Below are positions 1-7,646 of a DNA stretch of 22,407 nt, piece by piece. The notes beneath the pieces were generated by a model that had not been told where the DNA came from, ran no database searches, and worked only from the letters and a program-made list of their open reading frames with translations. Position 1 is the first letter of the stretch. Each line of letters opens with the position of its first letter. The position numbers and the translations under genes were made by a program. The stretch spans positions 1 to 22,407 of the forward strand of contig CBDUCN010000044.1 of the NCBI GenBank assembly GCA_965365655.1, given 5' to 3'. This DNA comes from JBFHNV01 sp965365655. Lineage in GTDB: Bacteria; Pseudomonadota; Gammaproteobacteria; HK1.

Positions 1-99
1 CGCATGACAGCCCCTTCGTGCCGTTCGGAGCGGGTCGGGATCGTGGCTCCGCGGATTCCACGCCGGCCGGACGAGGCGCGCGCTAGGCATTGGGAATCG

Positions 100-543
100 A
101 TGCGAATCTTCTACGCTCCCGAGGCAGATCCCGTAATACTCGATTCGACATCGGGGTTGCGGGCGAGCTTCGAGGCGATAGAAGGGTTTCTGAAATCCTC
201 GGAGAGCAACCTGACACTCGCCGCACGGACTGATGGCAATCCAGCCCCATATGATGAATTTCTTCCGTCACTACAGTTTGTAAAACAGCCCGGCCATCTA
301 TCGGTGAAGCGGACGGGTAGCGGAGGGATCCGGGTGCAGGGGGCGCCAGAGTTGATGCAGCGGTGGATCCAGGCGTTTCTGTGCTCAGGAGACCAAGACC
401 ACAGACACCCGGAGCAGGAGTTCCACGTTGACGAGCAAGTCTTTGTGAAAGGCTCTCTCTTCCCATACGTCCAAGCCGACGATTGTTACGAGCGAGACGG
501 TTACGCCTTCGATAGACCACGGCCGTTCATCGATACGTCGTAA
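100..543 (+). CDS. Hypothetical protein, possibly immunity-like; low-GC orphan
   Basis: A 147-residue soluble protein with no signal peptide or membrane segment. An upstream in-frame ATG exists at 4, but I chose the ATG at 100: a GGGA lies just before it, and the upstream residues are Arg/Pro-rich shadow-like sequence, whereas the protein turns ordinary from MRIFYAPEADP onward. The N-terminal half looks alpha/beta. The C-terminal half has a GxxRVQGAPELMQ stretch followed by a His-rich HRHPEQEFH segment. That order (strand, G-x-PE helix, His-containing loop, short strand) reminds me of small immunity proteins of polymorphic toxin systems such as the Imm32 type, but this is pattern memory, not a demonstrated match. 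Hand-counted GC over 121-540 is about 57%, far below the roughly 75% of the neighbours, which suggests recent acquisition. Any toxin partner would lie left of the window. The gene points toward the dipeptidase on the other strand. Function unknown. Confidence 0.6.
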   Translation: MRIFYAPEADPVILDSTSGLRASFEAIEGFLKSSESNLTLAARTDGNPAPYDEFLPSLQFVKQPGHLSVKRTGSGGIRVQGAPELMQRWIQAFLCSGDQDHRHPEQEFHVDEQVFVKGSLFPYVQADDCYERDGYAFDRPRPFIDTS

Positions 544-593
544 CGATGGCCTTCGGGGCAGGGCCAGGCGCCGAGGCGAGCCCACCGCGCCGG

Positions 594-1754
594 TCAATCG
601 GGCAGGTTCGCCTCCAGCACCCGCCGCACGTTGCCGCCGAGCACCTTCCGGACATCGGCCTGCGCCATCCCTCGGTCGAGGAGTACGGCTGTCAGCAGCG
701 GCATCCCACTCGCATCGAAGGGGACCGCGACGTGCCCGTCGAAGTCGGAGCCGAGCGCGACATGGTCGACTCCGGCGACCTCGACGACGTGGAGGATGGC
801 CGCGACGATCCCTTTCACGCCCGGGTCGCATACCGCAGCCTGGAAGTAGCCGATCCCGACCACACCACCGTTGGCGGCGACCGAGCGCAGCTGCTCGTCA
901 GACAGGTTGCGCGGACCGGGGCAGGTGGCCTGGACCCCGCCGTGGGAGACGACCACCGGCCGGGTGGCGAGACCCAGCGTGTCCGCGAAGGCGACGGGGG
1001 AGGCGTGGGCAAGGTCGATGGTGATCCCGAGCGCTTCCATCCGCGGGACCAGCTCGCGCCCGAGCGCGGTGAGACCGTGCTTCTCTACGCCGTGCGCCGA
1101 GCCCGCGACCGCGTTGTCGAAGTGGTGCGCGAGACCCATCATCCGGAAGCCGGCCGCGTGCAGCTCATCGAGCACCTCGGCGTCGCCTTCCAGGGCGTGC
1201 ATGCCCTCGAGCGAGAGCAGCCCCTTCAGGCCGTCGGCCGAGAGGTCCTCGCGCCGGAGAACCAGGGTCAAGGGCGTGCGCGTGGCGAGCTGCGACAGCT
1301 CATCGGCCTGGGCCAGGGCGCGCGCCTTGGGGCTGAACCACGTCGCGGGCGAGCGCCATGCGGCGATGAAGAGCAGCGGAAGGCTGTCGGTGTCCCCGCG
1401 GTTCGTGTCATAGCTCCGCGTGCCCGGCACCTTGGTCACGACCCCGAAGATCTGCAGGTCGATCCCGCCCTCCGCCAGGCGCGGCAGGTCCACGTGGCCA
1501 CGCGTGCCGCGAACGGTGAGATCACGCGCCCAGAGCAGCGGGTCGGCATGCAGATCGGCGACGAAGGACGTGCGGTGGAAATCCCGGACGTGCGGCGGGA
1601 TCCGGTAGGGCCCTGGGTCGAGCACCGGATTGGCGCGGGCCTCGTAGTCGGGCAGCACCCAGAAACGCAGCACGCACAGCGCGACGAGCGACAGCGCCGT
1701 CAGCCCGGCGGCGACAGCCCGCAGGATCCGGCCGGGAGACAGGCGACGCACCAT
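594..1754 (-). CDS. Membrane-anchored dipeptidase, peptidase family M19
   Basis: A 386-residue zinc dipeptidase of the renal dipeptidase family, which hydrolyses the peptide bond of dipeptides, often with relaxed stereospecificity. The expected metal-ligand motifs are in order: HAD at residues 69-71 (DLHAD), Glu183 (SLEGMHAL), His250 (IDLAHAS), His271 (VVSHGG) and the SDFDG motif at 336-340 near the C-terminus. Residues 12-33 form one hydrophobic helix after a basic start and lack a clear cleavage site, so I infer an uncleaved anchor with the enzyme outside the cytoplasmic membrane. The ATG at 1754 has no strong ribosome binding site. It lies 95 bases downstream of recG on the same strand, so it may be read from the recG operon or from its own promoter. 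The physiological substrate (cell-wall or dietary D-/L-dipeptides) cannot be told from the sequence. Confidence 0.92.
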   Translation of the reverse strand: MVRRLSPGRILRAVAAGLTALSLVALCVLRFWVLPDYEARANPVLDPGPYRIPPHVRDFHRTSFVADLHADPLLWARDLTVRGTRGHVDLPRLAEGGIDLQIFGVVTKVPGTRSYDTNRGDTDSLPLLFIAAWRSPATWFSPKARALAQADELSQLATRTPLTLVLRREDLSADGLKGLLSLEGMHALEGDAEVLDELHAAGFRMMGLAHHFDNAVAGSAHGVEKHGLTALGRELVPRMEALGITIDLAHASPVAFADTLGLATRPVVVSHGGVQATCPGPRNLSDEQLRSVAANGGVVGIGYFQAAVCDPGVKGIVAAILHVVEVAGVDHVALGSDFDGHVAVPFDASGMPLLTAVLLDRGMAQADVRKVLGGNVRRVLEANLPD

Positions 1755-1809
1755 GCATCAAATCTAGCCGATGCGGGTGCCCGATCGCAGGGACTCGCGC
1801 ACGGCATCA

Positions 1810-1823
1810 CACCGGTACCGGTG
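1810..1823. repeat. Perfect 14-bp palindrome between recG and the dipeptidase gene
   Basis: The sequence caccggtaccggtg is its own reverse complement and sits in the 95-base spacer between the recG stop codon and the dipeptidase start. It could be an operator for the dipeptidase gene or a short RNA hairpin. There is no T-run to make it an intrinsic terminator. It may be coincidental in GC-rich DNA. Confidence 0.35.
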
Positions 1824-1849
1824 CGCAGCCACCACTCGCCTGCACGCCG

Positions 1850-3958
1850 TCAAACCCCGGCGTAATGCACCCCTTCCCCTACCCACCGCCGCACCAGCGG
1901 CTCCACGTCGGCGGGATGTGCCTCCATGATCATCTCCGCGGCGGCCGCCGCCCGCGGCACCAGCCCCTGGTCGCGAACCAGGTCCGCCACCCGCAGCTTC
2001 AGCAGCCCGGTCTGGCGCGTGCCGAGCACCTCTCCGGGGCCGCGCAGCTCCAGATCACGCTGCGCGACCACGAAGCCGTCGACGGTGTCGCGCATCACCT
2101 CCAGGCGTGAGCGGGCGGTCACGCCCAGCGGGGGGCGGTAGAGCATCACGCAGTGGCTGCGGCGTGCGCCGCGGCCGACGCGGCCGCGCAGCTGGTGGAG
2201 CTGCGAGAGGCCCAGGCGCTCGGCGTTCTCGATGATCATCAGGCTCGCGTTCGGCACGTCGACGCCGACCTCGATCACGGTGGTCGCGACCAGCAGGTCG
2301 ATCTCGCCGGACTTGAAGCGCGCCATCACCGACTCCTTCTCCGCCGGCTTCATGCGCCCGTGCACCAGCGCGACCTCGAGGTCCGGCAGCGCGGTGGCGA
2401 GGCCGTCGCGGGTGTCCTCCGCGGCCTGCGCCTCCAGCGCGTCACTCTCGTCGATCAGGGTGCACACCCAGTAGGCCTGCTGGCCGGCGGCGCACGCGGC
2501 GTGCACCCGCTCGACGACCTCGGGGCGGCGGGACTCGGGCACCACCGCGGTCTCCACCGGGGTGCGCCCGGGCGGCAGCTCGTCGATCACCGACGTGTCG
2601 AGGTCGGCGTACGCGGCCATCGCGAGCGTGCGCGGGATCGGGGTCGCGGTCATGATGAGCTGGTGCGGCAGGCCGTCCTCCGAGCGTCCCTTGTTGCGCA
2701 GGCTCAGGCGCTGGTCGACGCCGAAGCGGTGCTGCTCGTCGACGACCATCAGCCCGAGCCGCGCGAAGCCGGTGCCGTCCTGGAACAGTGCGTGGGTGCC
2801 GACGACGACCGGGTGCTCGCCGGCCGCCATGCCGGCGCGCACCTTGCGGCGCGCCGCCGCGCCCTGGCGCCCGGACAGCCACGCGACCTCGATGCCCAGC
2901 GGCGCGAGCCACTCGCCGAAGGTGCGCAGGTGCTGCTCGGCGAGGATCTCGGTCGGGGCCATCACAGCGGCCTGGTAGCCGGCCTCGATCGCGGCCAGCG
3001 CCGCGAGCGCGGCGACCACGGTCTTGCCCGAGCCGACGTCGCCCTGCACGAGGCGGTGCATCGGGTGCCCGCGCGCCATGTCGCGCGCGACCTCGTCGAC
3101 GACCCGCGTCTGCGCGCCGGTGAGCGCGAACGGCAGGCCGTCCAGGAAGCGGCGCGCGAGCTCGCCCGGCGGCGCGATCGCGGGCGCCGGCTCACGCTGC
3201 AGATCCTGGCGCAGGCGCTTCAGCGCGAGTTGCTGCGCGATCAGCTCCTCGAACGCGAGGCGCTGCACGCCGGGGTGGCCGTCGCTGTTCAGGCGTTCGA
3301 GGCTGATGTCCGGCGTCGGGCGGTGCACGCTGAGCAGCGCGTCGTCCAGCGGCGGGAAGCGGAAGCGCTCGAGCACCGCGCGCGGCAGCAGGTCCTGCAC
3401 GCCGTCGGCCGCGAGCAGCGCGAGCGCCTGATCGCTCAGGCGCCGCAACGTGGCCTGGCCGACGCCCTCGGTGGTCGAGTAGATGGGCGTGAGGCGGTCC
3501 TCCAGCGGCGGCGTCTCCTCGCCGGCGCTCACGCGGTACTCCGGGTGCACCATCTCCAGGCCGGTGGGGCCGCGGCGCACCTCGCCGAAGCAGCGCATCG
3601 TGAGGCCCGTCTTCAGCGCGTCGCGCTGCGTCGCGGAGAAGTGGAACAGGCGCACCGTGATCGCGCCGCTGCGGTCGGCGACCTGGCACAGCAGCGAGCG
3701 GCGGCGGCCGAAGTTCACCCGCGCGCCGCGGATCTCGCCCTGCACCAGCACCTCCTGGCCCGGGCGCAGCGCACCCATCGGCGTGATCCGGGTGCGGTCC
3801 TGGTAGCGGTACGGCAGGTGGAACAGCAGGTCCTGCACCGTGCGCACGCCGAGCGCCTCGAGGCGCTCGGCGACGCGTGCGCCGGCGCCGTGCAGCGACG
3901 CGACCGGGCGTTCCGCGAGCGCGGGCCGTGCGTCCCTGCTGGCGCCGTCCTGGCTCAC
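1850..3958 (-). CDS. recG: ATP-dependent DNA helicase RecG
   Basis: A 702-residue superfamily 2 helicase that reverses stalled replication forks and processes Holliday junctions and R-loops. Domain order is standard. The N-terminal wedge/OB domain runs to about 270 and includes the LPYRYQDRT segment near 48-56. Helicase domain 1 follows with Walker A (GDVGSGKT, 306-313), APTEILAEQH (about 334-343), the RecG-type DEQHRFG box (407-413) and TATPIPRT (437-444). Helicase domain 2 carries the QLRGRVGRG motif VI and the C-terminal RecG region. Length matches the family (E. coli 693). The start is a GTG at 3958, chosen because it gives the usual short lead before the conserved DPV/LHGAG-like N-terminus; no strong Shine-Dalgarno is visible. 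It begins 7 bases after the ridA stop, so translation is probably coupled. Confidence 0.97.
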   Translation of the reverse strand: MSQDGASRDARPALAERPVASLHGAGARVAERLEALGVRTVQDLLFHLPYRYQDRTRITPMGALRPGQEVLVQGEIRGARVNFGRRRSLLCQVADRSGAITVRLFHFSATQRDALKTGLTMRCFGEVRRGPTGLEMVHPEYRVSAGEETPPLEDRLTPIYSTTEGVGQATLRRLSDQALALLAADGVQDLLPRAVLERFRFPPLDDALLSVHRPTPDISLERLNSDGHPGVQRLAFEELIAQQLALKRLRQDLQREPAPAIAPPGELARRFLDGLPFALTGAQTRVVDEVARDMARGHPMHRLVQGDVGSGKTVVAALAALAAIEAGYQAAVMAPTEILAEQHLRTFGEWLAPLGIEVAWLSGRQGAAARRKVRAGMAAGEHPVVVGTHALFQDGTGFARLGLMVVDEQHRFGVDQRLSLRNKGRSEDGLPHQLIMTATPIPRTLAMAAYADLDTSVIDELPPGRTPVETAVVPESRRPEVVERVHAACAAGQQAYWVCTLIDESDALEAQAAEDTRDGLATALPDLEVALVHGRMKPAEKESVMARFKSGEIDLLVATTVIEVGVDVPNASLMIIENAERLGLSQLHQLRGRVGRGARRSHCVMLYRPPLGVTARSRLEVMRDTVDGFVVAQRDLELRGPGEVLGTRQTGLLKLRVADLVRDQGLVPRAAAAAEMIMEAHPADVEPLVRRWVGEGVHYAGV

Positions 3959-3965
3959 CCGGTGG

Positions 3966-4349
3966 TCAGCGGTCCAGCACGAGGATCGCGTCCACCTCCA
4001 CCCGTGCGCCGCGCGGCAGCGCGGCGACGCCCACCGCGGCGCGCGCCGGGTAGGGCTCGGGCACGTACTCCGCCATCACCTCGTTCACCGCCGCGAAGTC
4101 CGAGAGATCGGTGAGGTACACGGTGAGGCGCACCGCGTCGGCGAGGCTGCCGCCGGCGGCCTCCGCGACGGCCGCGAGGTTGCGGAACACCTGGTGGATC
4201 TGGCCGCGCACGTCCTCCGGCAGGGTCATCGCCTCCGGGTCGAGGGCGATCTGCCCGGACAGGTACACGGTGCCGTCGACCTCCACGGCCTGCGAGTAGG
4301 TGCCGATCGCGGCGGGCGCCCGGTCGGTGCTGATGACGCGCTTGTTCAT
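3966..4349 (-). CDS. ridA: RidA family reactive imine/enamine deaminase
   Basis: A 127-residue YjgF/YER057c/UK114 protein. RidA hydrolyses 2-aminoacrylate and related imines released by PLP enzymes such as threonine dehydratase, protecting other PLP enzymes. Family hallmarks are visible: IGTYSQAV at about 15-22, YLSGQIALDP at 29-38, the VRLTVYLTDLSDF stretch, and PARAAVGVAALPRGARVEVDAI, which contains the conserved substrate-carboxylate Arg (Arg103 here, Arg105 in well-studied members). The open frame continues far upstream, but the ATG at 4349 has an AGGA 8 bases before it and gives the family length. It lies between spoT (65 bases upstream) and recG (7 bases downstream). Finding a RidA gene between spoT and recG is also known in pseudomonads, so this is a conserved order. 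The protein is cytosolic and a homotrimer in the family. Confidence 0.95.
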   Translation of the reverse strand: MNKRVISTDRAPAAIGTYSQAVEVDGTVYLSGQIALDPEAMTLPEDVRGQIHQVFRNLAAVAEAAGGSLADAVRLTVYLTDLSDFAAVNEVMAEYVPEPYPARAAVGVAALPRGARVEVDAILVLDR

Positions 4350-4414
4350 GCTCTGGATCCTGAGAGGGGTTGGAAACGGGGCTCGCGACGCGGTCGTTCG
4401 CGTCGGCGGCGCGG

Positions 4415-6544
4415 CTAGCGCGACGCGCGGGTGATGCGGGTGACCTGCGGCACGCCGCGCACCTGGCGGATGATGCGCGCGAGGTGCGGGCGGTCGTGCA
4501 CGCCGACGGTGAAGTGCAGCGTCGACTGCAGGCCGTCGCGGTTCTCCATCGAGATGTTCTCGATGTTCGCGTCGAGGTTCGCGATCGCGGCGGCGATGGT
4601 TGCGAGCACGCCTTTCTGATCGTTGGTGTCGACGCGGATGTCGACCGGGAACTCGCCGCTGATGCCGGGCTCCCAGTCCACCTCCACCCACTTCTCGGGC
4701 TGGTCCGCGTACTCGGCGATGTTCTTGCACCAGGTGGTGTGCACGACGATGCCGCGCCCGGTGCTGACGAAGCCGACGATCGAGTCGCCCGGGATCGGGT
4801 GGCAGCAGCGCGCGAAGCTCACGACCATGCCCTCGGTGCCGCGGATGTACACCGGCTGCGAGGACACCGGCTGCGGCGGCTCCGATCCGTTGCCGCCCGC
4901 GCTCACCGGCTGCGGCACCAGGCGGCGCGCGACCAGCGGCGCGATGCGCTTGCCGAGGCCCAGGTCCTCGAGCAGCGCGTCCATGCTCTCGAGACCGTAC
5001 TCGGCGAGCAGCAGCCGCACCCGCTCCGGGTCCAGCTCCTCGATTGCGGCGGAATCGACCGCGAGCGCCTGGGTCAGCAGCCGGCGGCCCAGCTCCACCG
5101 CGTCGTCGGAGCGCAGGTTCTTCAGGTAGTTGCGGATGTTCGAGCGCGCCTTGCTCGTGACCACGAAGTTCAGCCAGTTCGCGTTGGGCCGGCCCCACGG
5201 CGCGGTCACCACCTCGACGTTCTGACCGGTCGCGAGCGGCGCCGACAGCGGCACGTAGCGCCCGTCCACCTTCGCCGCGATGCAGCGGTTGCCGACGTCG
5301 GTGTGCACCGCGTACGCGAGGTCCACCGGCGTCGAGCCGCGCGGAAGCTGCATGATGTCGCCGGCGGGCGTGAACACGTAGACCTCTTTCGGGAACAGGT
5401 CCACCTTCACCGTTTCCAGGAACTCGATCGAGTCGCCGGCCTGCTTCTGCATCTCGAGCAGCTCGGTGAGCCACGCGCGCGCGCGCTTCTGAGCGGTGTT
5501 GCTGCCCGCCTCGCCGGTCTTGTACAGCCAGTGCGCGGCGATGCCGGACTCCGCGACCGCGTGCATGTCCTCGGTGCGGATCTGCACCTCGATGGGTGCG
5601 CCGAACGGCCCGAACAGCACCGTGTGCAGCGACTGGTAGCCGTTCGCCTTCGGCAGCGCGATGTAGTCCTTGAAGCGCCCGGGCACCGGCTTGTACAGGC
5701 CGTGCATGAGCCCCAGCACGCGGTAGCAGGTGTCCGCGGTGTCGACCAGGATGCGGAACGCGTACACGTCCATGATCTCGTGGAAGGACAGCTCCTTCTC
5801 GAGCATCTTCCGGTACAGGCTGTAGAGGTGCTTCTCGCGGCCCGTCACGCGCGCGGTCACGCCTTCCTGGCGCGTTCGGCGCTTGATGGCCGTCTCGATC
5901 TTGCGGATCGCCTGCTTGCGGTGCCCGCGCGCCTTCTTCATCTCGGCCGCGAGCACCCGGTAGCGGTTCGGGTACAGCGCCTTGAAGCCCAGGTCTTCGA
6001 GCTCCTGGCGGATGCTGTTGAGGCCGAGGCGCTCGGCTATCGGGGCGTAGATGTCGAGCGTCTCGCGCGCGATGCGGCGGCGCTTGTCCGGGCGCAGGTG
6101 GCCGATGGTGCGCATGTTGTGCAGCCGGTCGGCGAGCTTGACCAGGATCACGCGGATGTCGCGCGCCATGGCCATCAGCATCTTGCGGAAGTACTCGGCC
6201 TGCGCCTCGGCGCGGCTCTCGAAGCTCACGTTGCCGAGCTTGCTGACGCCGTCGACCAGCTCGGCGACGTCGCCGCCGAAGGCGTCGTGGATCTGCGCCT
6301 TCGCGGTCTCGGTGTCCTCGATGACGTCGTGCAGGATCGCGGCGACGATGGTCTGGTAGTCGAGCCGCATCTCCGCGAGGATGCGCGCGACCTGGATGGG
6401 ATGGTTGATGTACGGCTCGCCCGACGCGCGGTGCTGGCCCTCGTGGGCCTCGGCGCCGAACAGGTACGCGCGGTAGATCTCCTTGACCTGGTCGGGTTCC
6501 AGGTAGGTGTCAGTCAGGCTGCACAGGTCGCTGATCAGGAACAC
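4415..6544 (-). CDS. spoT: Bifunctional (p)ppGpp synthetase/hydrolase SpoT
   Basis: A 709-residue RelA/SpoT homologue that makes and degrades the alarmone (p)ppGpp. The hydrolase HD domain carries NHP (47-49), the HDVIED box (72-77) and the KLADRLHNM motif (136-144), so the hydrolase looks intact. The synthetase region (about 190-340) contains GRFKDYIALPKANGYQS at 289-305. Its RFKD sequence is the RxKD type of bifunctional enzymes rather than the ExDD type of synthetase-only RelA. A TGS domain spans about 384-447 (LFPKEVYVFTPAGDI), followed by helical/zinc-finger-like sequence with a CCHPIPGD motif and a C-terminal ACT domain from about 635. The GTG start at 6544 aligns with the SpoT N-terminus family-wide (hydrophobic residues, then TYL, AHEGQ). 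It lies 76 bases after rpoZ and 65 before ridA. Confidence 0.97.
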   Translation of the reverse strand: MFLISDLCSLTDTYLEPDQVKEIYRAYLFGAEAHEGQHRASGEPYINHPIQVARILAEMRLDYQTIVAAILHDVIEDTETAKAQIHDAFGGDVAELVDGVSKLGNVSFESRAEAQAEYFRKMLMAMARDIRVILVKLADRLHNMRTIGHLRPDKRRRIARETLDIYAPIAERLGLNSIRQELEDLGFKALYPNRYRVLAAEMKKARGHRKQAIRKIETAIKRRTRQEGVTARVTGREKHLYSLYRKMLEKELSFHEIMDVYAFRILVDTADTCYRVLGLMHGLYKPVPGRFKDYIALPKANGYQSLHTVLFGPFGAPIEVQIRTEDMHAVAESGIAAHWLYKTGEAGSNTAQKRARAWLTELLEMQKQAGDSIEFLETVKVDLFPKEVYVFTPAGDIMQLPRGSTPVDLAYAVHTDVGNRCIAAKVDGRYVPLSAPLATGQNVEVVTAPWGRPNANWLNFVVTSKARSNIRNYLKNLRSDDAVELGRRLLTQALAVDSAAIEELDPERVRLLLAEYGLESMDALLEDLGLGKRIAPLVARRLVPQPVSAGGNGSEPPQPVSSQPVYIRGTEGMVVSFARCCHPIPGDSIVGFVSTGRGIVVHTTWCKNIAEYADQPEKWVEVDWEPGISGEFPVDIRVDTNDQKGVLATIAAAIANLDANIENISMENRDGLQSTLHFTVGVHDRPHLARIIRQVRGVPQVTRITRASR

Positions 6545-6620
6545 GTATGGGGAACGCGCTGTGCGCGCCTCGCCCGCGCCGGAGGCGGCCGGGCGCCGCG
6601 CGCCGGCCCGGGCATCGGCC

Positions 6621-6890
6621 TCAGAAATCCGCCGCCGGCATCCGCGGCATCTCGCTGCCCTCGCTCTCCTCCTCGAGCACCGGGGCGGCCTCCTGGGCCT
6701 GCATGAACTCCTGGTCCACGTAGCCGGCCGCGATCTCGCGCAGCGCCAGCACCGTGGGCTTGTCCTTCTCCTCCTCGACCATCGGCGCCGCGCCGCGGGC
6801 GATCTGACGGGCGCGCCGGGTGGCGAGCAGGACCAGCTCGAAACGGTTGTTCACGCGCTCGATGCAGTCTTCGACGGTGATCCGGGCCAT
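6621..6890 (-). CDS. rpoZ: RNA polymerase omega subunit
   Basis: An 89-residue omega subunit, which helps fold and assemble the beta' subunit and forms part of a ppGpp-binding site on RNA polymerase in E. coli. The conserved N-terminal block MARITVEDCIERVNNRFELV and the RARQIARG segment are clear. The C-terminal third is acidic and poorly conserved, as usual. An upstream in-frame codon would add nine Arg/Pro-rich residues; I reject it because the family begins at MARITV and a GGAG lies a short distance before the ATG at 6890. It stands between gmk and spoT, the classic proteobacterial order. Confidence 0.97.
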   Translation of the reverse strand: MARITVEDCIERVNNRFELVLLATRRARQIARGAAPMVEEEKDKPTVLALREIAAGYVDQEFMQAQEAAPVLEEESEGSEMPRMPAADF

Positions 6891-6941
6891 GGGGGGTCTC
6901 CGCGGGTGGCGATTCACTGGGCAACGGGGAAGTGTACCCGC

Positions 6942-7646
6942 TCACCCGCCCCGCGGAACAGGCTCCGCGCCCAGCAGGGCGTCGATCAGGGGGGCCAGCG
7001 CACGGCGCCGGCCGGGGCCGCACAGGCGCCGGGCGCCGACCACGCTGGCCAGGTCCGCGAGCGCGGCCTGGAAGTCGTCGTTCACGATCAGATACTCGTA
7101 CTCGCCGTGGTGCGCGATCTCGGCCACCGCGTCGCGCATCCGGCGCTCGATGGTCTCGGGGGTGTCCTGGGCGCGCCCGGTGAGGCGCTCGCGCAGCAGC
7201 GCGACGGACGGCGGGAGCACGAACACCGTCACGCAGCCGGGCAGGCGCTCGCGCACCTGCCGCGCGCCCTGCCAGTCGATCTCCAGGATCACGTCGCGCC
7301 CGGCGGCGAGCTCCGCGTCCACCGTCGCGCGGGCGGTGCCGTACGCGTGGTCGAAGACCCGGGCGTGCTCCAGGAACGCGCCCGCGTCGCACATTCGCTC
7401 GAAGGTCACGGCGTCGACGAAGTGGTAGTGGTCGCCGTCGCGCTCGCCGGGCCGCGGCGCGCGCGTGGTGTGGGACACCGAGATGACCACCCGCGGGTCG
7501 CGTTCCACCAGCGCCCGCACGAGGCTGGTCTTGCCGGCGCCGGACGGCGCGCTGACGACGAACAGCGTGCCCTCGGCGGTCGCCGGAGCCGGGCCGGGCG
7601 GTCCGCCGGGCGTCCCGGCGCCCCCGGCGGGGCCGTCACTCGACAT
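6942..7646 (-). CDS. gmk: Guanylate kinase
   Basis: A 234-residue cytosolic GMP kinase (ATP + GMP to ADP + GDP). The P-loop SAPSGAGKTS spans 32-41, followed by the GMP-binding region with SVSHTTRAPRPGE and the DGDHYHFV segment, then EIDWQGARQV and the lid region RRMRDA. The core matches the usual enzyme of about 205 residues, but there is a 25-residue N-terminal extension rich in Gly, Pro and Ala with no known motif. I see no better downstream start, because the core begins at TLFVVSAPSG without an in-frame ATG or GTG close by. The ATG at 7646 overlaps the end of yicC by 11 bases, which implies translational coupling. Product GDP feeds both GTP and (p)ppGpp pools, which fits its operon with spoT. 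Confidence 0.96.
   Translation of the reverse strand: MSSDGPAGGAGTPGGPPGPAPATAEGTLFVVSAPSGAGKTSLVRALVERDPRVVISVSHTTRAPRPGERDGDHYHFVDAVTFERMCDAGAFLEHARVFDHAYGTARATVDAELAAGRDVILEIDWQGARQVRERLPGCVTVFVLPPSVALLRERLTGRAQDTPETIERRMRDAVAEIAHHGEYEYLIVNDDFQAALADLASVVGARRLCGPGRRRALAPLIDALLGAEPVPRGG

Noticed and set aside
2153..4114. 653-codon plus-strand open frame opposite recG
   Set aside because: Composition is repetitive Arg/Ala/His/Leu without any fold or motif; it is the antisense shadow of recG in GC-rich DNA.
4370..6706. 778-codon plus-strand open frame opposite spoT
   Set aside because: Antisense shadow; Val/Asp/Arg/His-rich low-complexity protein with no family features, while spoT on the other strand is complete.
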